Positions 7,200 to 7,364 of a DNA stretch of 7,364 bases are shown here, in pieces. This stretch comes from Ruthenibacterium avium. Lineage in GTDB: Bacteria > Bacillota > Clostridia > Oscillospirales > Ruminococcaceae. Below the pieces are notes generated by a model. The model was not told where the DNA came from, made no database searches, and saw only the letters and a list, made by a program, of their open reading frames with translations. The first letter of the stretch is position 1, and every line of letters begins with the position of its first letter. The position numbers and the translations under genes were made by a program. The DNA lies in NCBI GenBank assembly GCA_019118905.1, contig DWYA01000070.1, positions 1 to 7,364 of the forward strand, in the 5' to 3' direction.

Positions 7200-7218
7200 A
7201 CCTAAACGGTAGGCGGTT
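7200..7218 (+). repeat. 5'-UTR copy of the toxin-locus direct repeat
   Basis: ACCTAAACGGTAGGCGGTT lies near the predicted 5' end of the toxin mRNA. It matches 7335-7351 (ACCAAACTTTAGCGGTT) at 15 positions, allowing two single-base gaps and two mismatches. The bases TACC and GGTA (7199-7202, 7208-7211) can form a small stem with a TAAAC loop. In Fst-type par loci, paired repeats like these let the antitoxin RNA bind the toxin mRNA leader; that role is inferred here. Confidence 0.5.
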
Positions 7219-7226
7219 CAATCTTG

Positions 7227-7240
7227 CCCCTAAAAGGGGG
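7227..7240 (+). promoter_or_regulatory. Shine-Dalgarno-sequestering stem before the toxin start
   Basis: CCCC (7227-7230) can pair with GGGG of the Shine-Dalgarno (within 7236-7240) across a TAAAA loop. The ribosome binding sequence AAAAGGGGGTGAT is close to the full anti-16S complement, so without the stem the start would be very strong. Hidden ribosome binding sites are usual in type I toxin mRNAs. The stem is short and was found by eye. Confidence 0.5.
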
Positions 7241-7248
7241 TGATGCCA

Positions 7249-7323
7249 ATGGAATCAAGTGTATTTATCATTTTAACTTTGATATTTGCCACTGGATACT
7301 TGTTGGTCATAAAAAAGAAATAA
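7249..7323 (+). CDS. Small hydrophobic peptide, probable type I (holin-like/Fst-like) toxin
   Basis: 24-aa peptide starting MESSVFIILTLIF and ending LLVIKKK: a short polar N-terminus, one membrane-spanning stretch of about 17 residues (5-21) and a lysine tail. The chosen ATG (7249) is 8 bp after the GGGGG core of the Shine-Dalgarno; an in-frame ATG at 7243 would add two residues but lies inside the extended Shine-Dalgarno. Size, topology, strong promoter, leader 'AAGGGGGTGATGCC-ATG', and a terminator overlapping the stop codon fit the TxpA/holin-like/Fst group of membrane-damaging type I toxins found in Firmicutes. No close sequence match can be claimed from memory, and a small non-toxic membrane peptide is the alternative. 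The antitoxin would be a cis-encoded RNA on the opposite strand. Confidence 0.68.
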   Translation: MESSVFIILTLIFATGYLLVIKKK

Positions 7324-7358
7324 CCGCCCAAGCGACCAAACTTTAGCGGTTATTTCTT
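7315..7358. terminator. Bidirectional intrinsic terminator at the toxin 3' end
   Basis: AAGAAATAACCGC (7315-7327) and GCGGTTATTTCTT (7346-7358) are perfect 13-bp inverted repeats around an 18-nt loop. Read on the minus strand, the stem runs into six T residues (complement of 7311-7316). Read on the plus strand, it ends in TTTCTT. The left arm includes the last two toxin codons and its stop. A shared terminator for two convergent, overlapping RNAs is the layout of Fst/TxpA-type loci. Confidence 0.8.
7335..7351 (+). repeat. Terminator-side copy of the toxin-locus direct repeat
   Basis: ACCAAACTTTAGCGGTT sits in the loop and right arm of the terminator. It shares the blocks ACC, AAAC, TAG and CGGTT, in the same order and orientation, with the 5'-UTR copy at 7200-7218. 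Its minus-strand transcript would be complementary, imperfectly, to that leader copy. Confidence 0.5.
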
Positions 7359-7364
7359 AAACCT

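Larger units (their letters stand above)
7315..7364 (-). ncRNA. Putative antisense antitoxin RNA, 3' part only
   Basis: Inferred from the minus-strand terminator with a clear T-run at 7311-7316 and the second copy of the direct repeat inside the stem-loop. An RNA started beyond 7364 and ending near 7311 would be complementary to the toxin mRNA 3' end and, through the repeat, partly to its 5' leader. No promoter for it is visible, since it would lie outside the window. The same terminator could instead belong to any convergent gene. Confidence 0.4.

Overview
The window is a piece of the conjugation module of an integrative and conjugative element (or a related plasmid) from a low-to-moderate GC Gram-positive bacterium, most likely a gut Clostridia lineage. 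The grounds are strong purine-rich Shine-Dalgarno sequences, a VirB4/NlpC-P60 pair of clostridial conjugative-transposon type, a MobP3/MobL-like relaxase, and a small hydrophobic type I-like toxin. The genus cannot be fixed from this sequence alone. All genes read on the + strand.

Layout: (1) 1-2346, a VirB4-like transfer ATPase cut off at its 5' end by the window edge. (2) 2358-3359, a membrane-anchored NlpC/P60 peptidoglycan hydrolase that follows after 11 bp with its own Shine-Dalgarno. These two are the mating-channel part. (3) 3360-3699, a 340-bp non-coding region with a candidate origin of transfer: a 12-bp-arm hairpin at 3549-3576 followed by TATCCTG|C, which matches the P-type (RP4-like) nic consensus. 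It also holds a second hairpin and at least four copies of a degenerate 10-bp palindrome, AGGTGCACCT. (4) 3700-4128, a small ribbon-helix-helix relaxosome accessory protein. (5) 4160-7153, a 997-aa relaxase with an N-terminal nuclease domain, an acidic linker and about eleven C-terminal Sel1-like repeats. (6) 7155-7364, directly after the relaxase stop, a compact locus that looks like an Fst/TxpA/holin-like type I toxin-antitoxin module. It has a strong promoter, a 24-aa membrane peptide with a sequestered Shine-Dalgarno, a 13-bp perfect bidirectional terminator, and a 5'-UTR element repeated at the terminator.

How the parts would work together (inference): the accessory protein binds the palindromes around oriT and may repress its own operon. 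The relaxase cuts at 3585/3586 and pilots the strand through a channel powered by VirB4. The NlpC/P60 enzyme opens the cell wall locally. The toxin-antitoxin locus would stabilise the element. The most interesting features are the oriT/palindrome cluster, the Sel1-fused relaxase and the par-like architecture of the terminal toxin locus.
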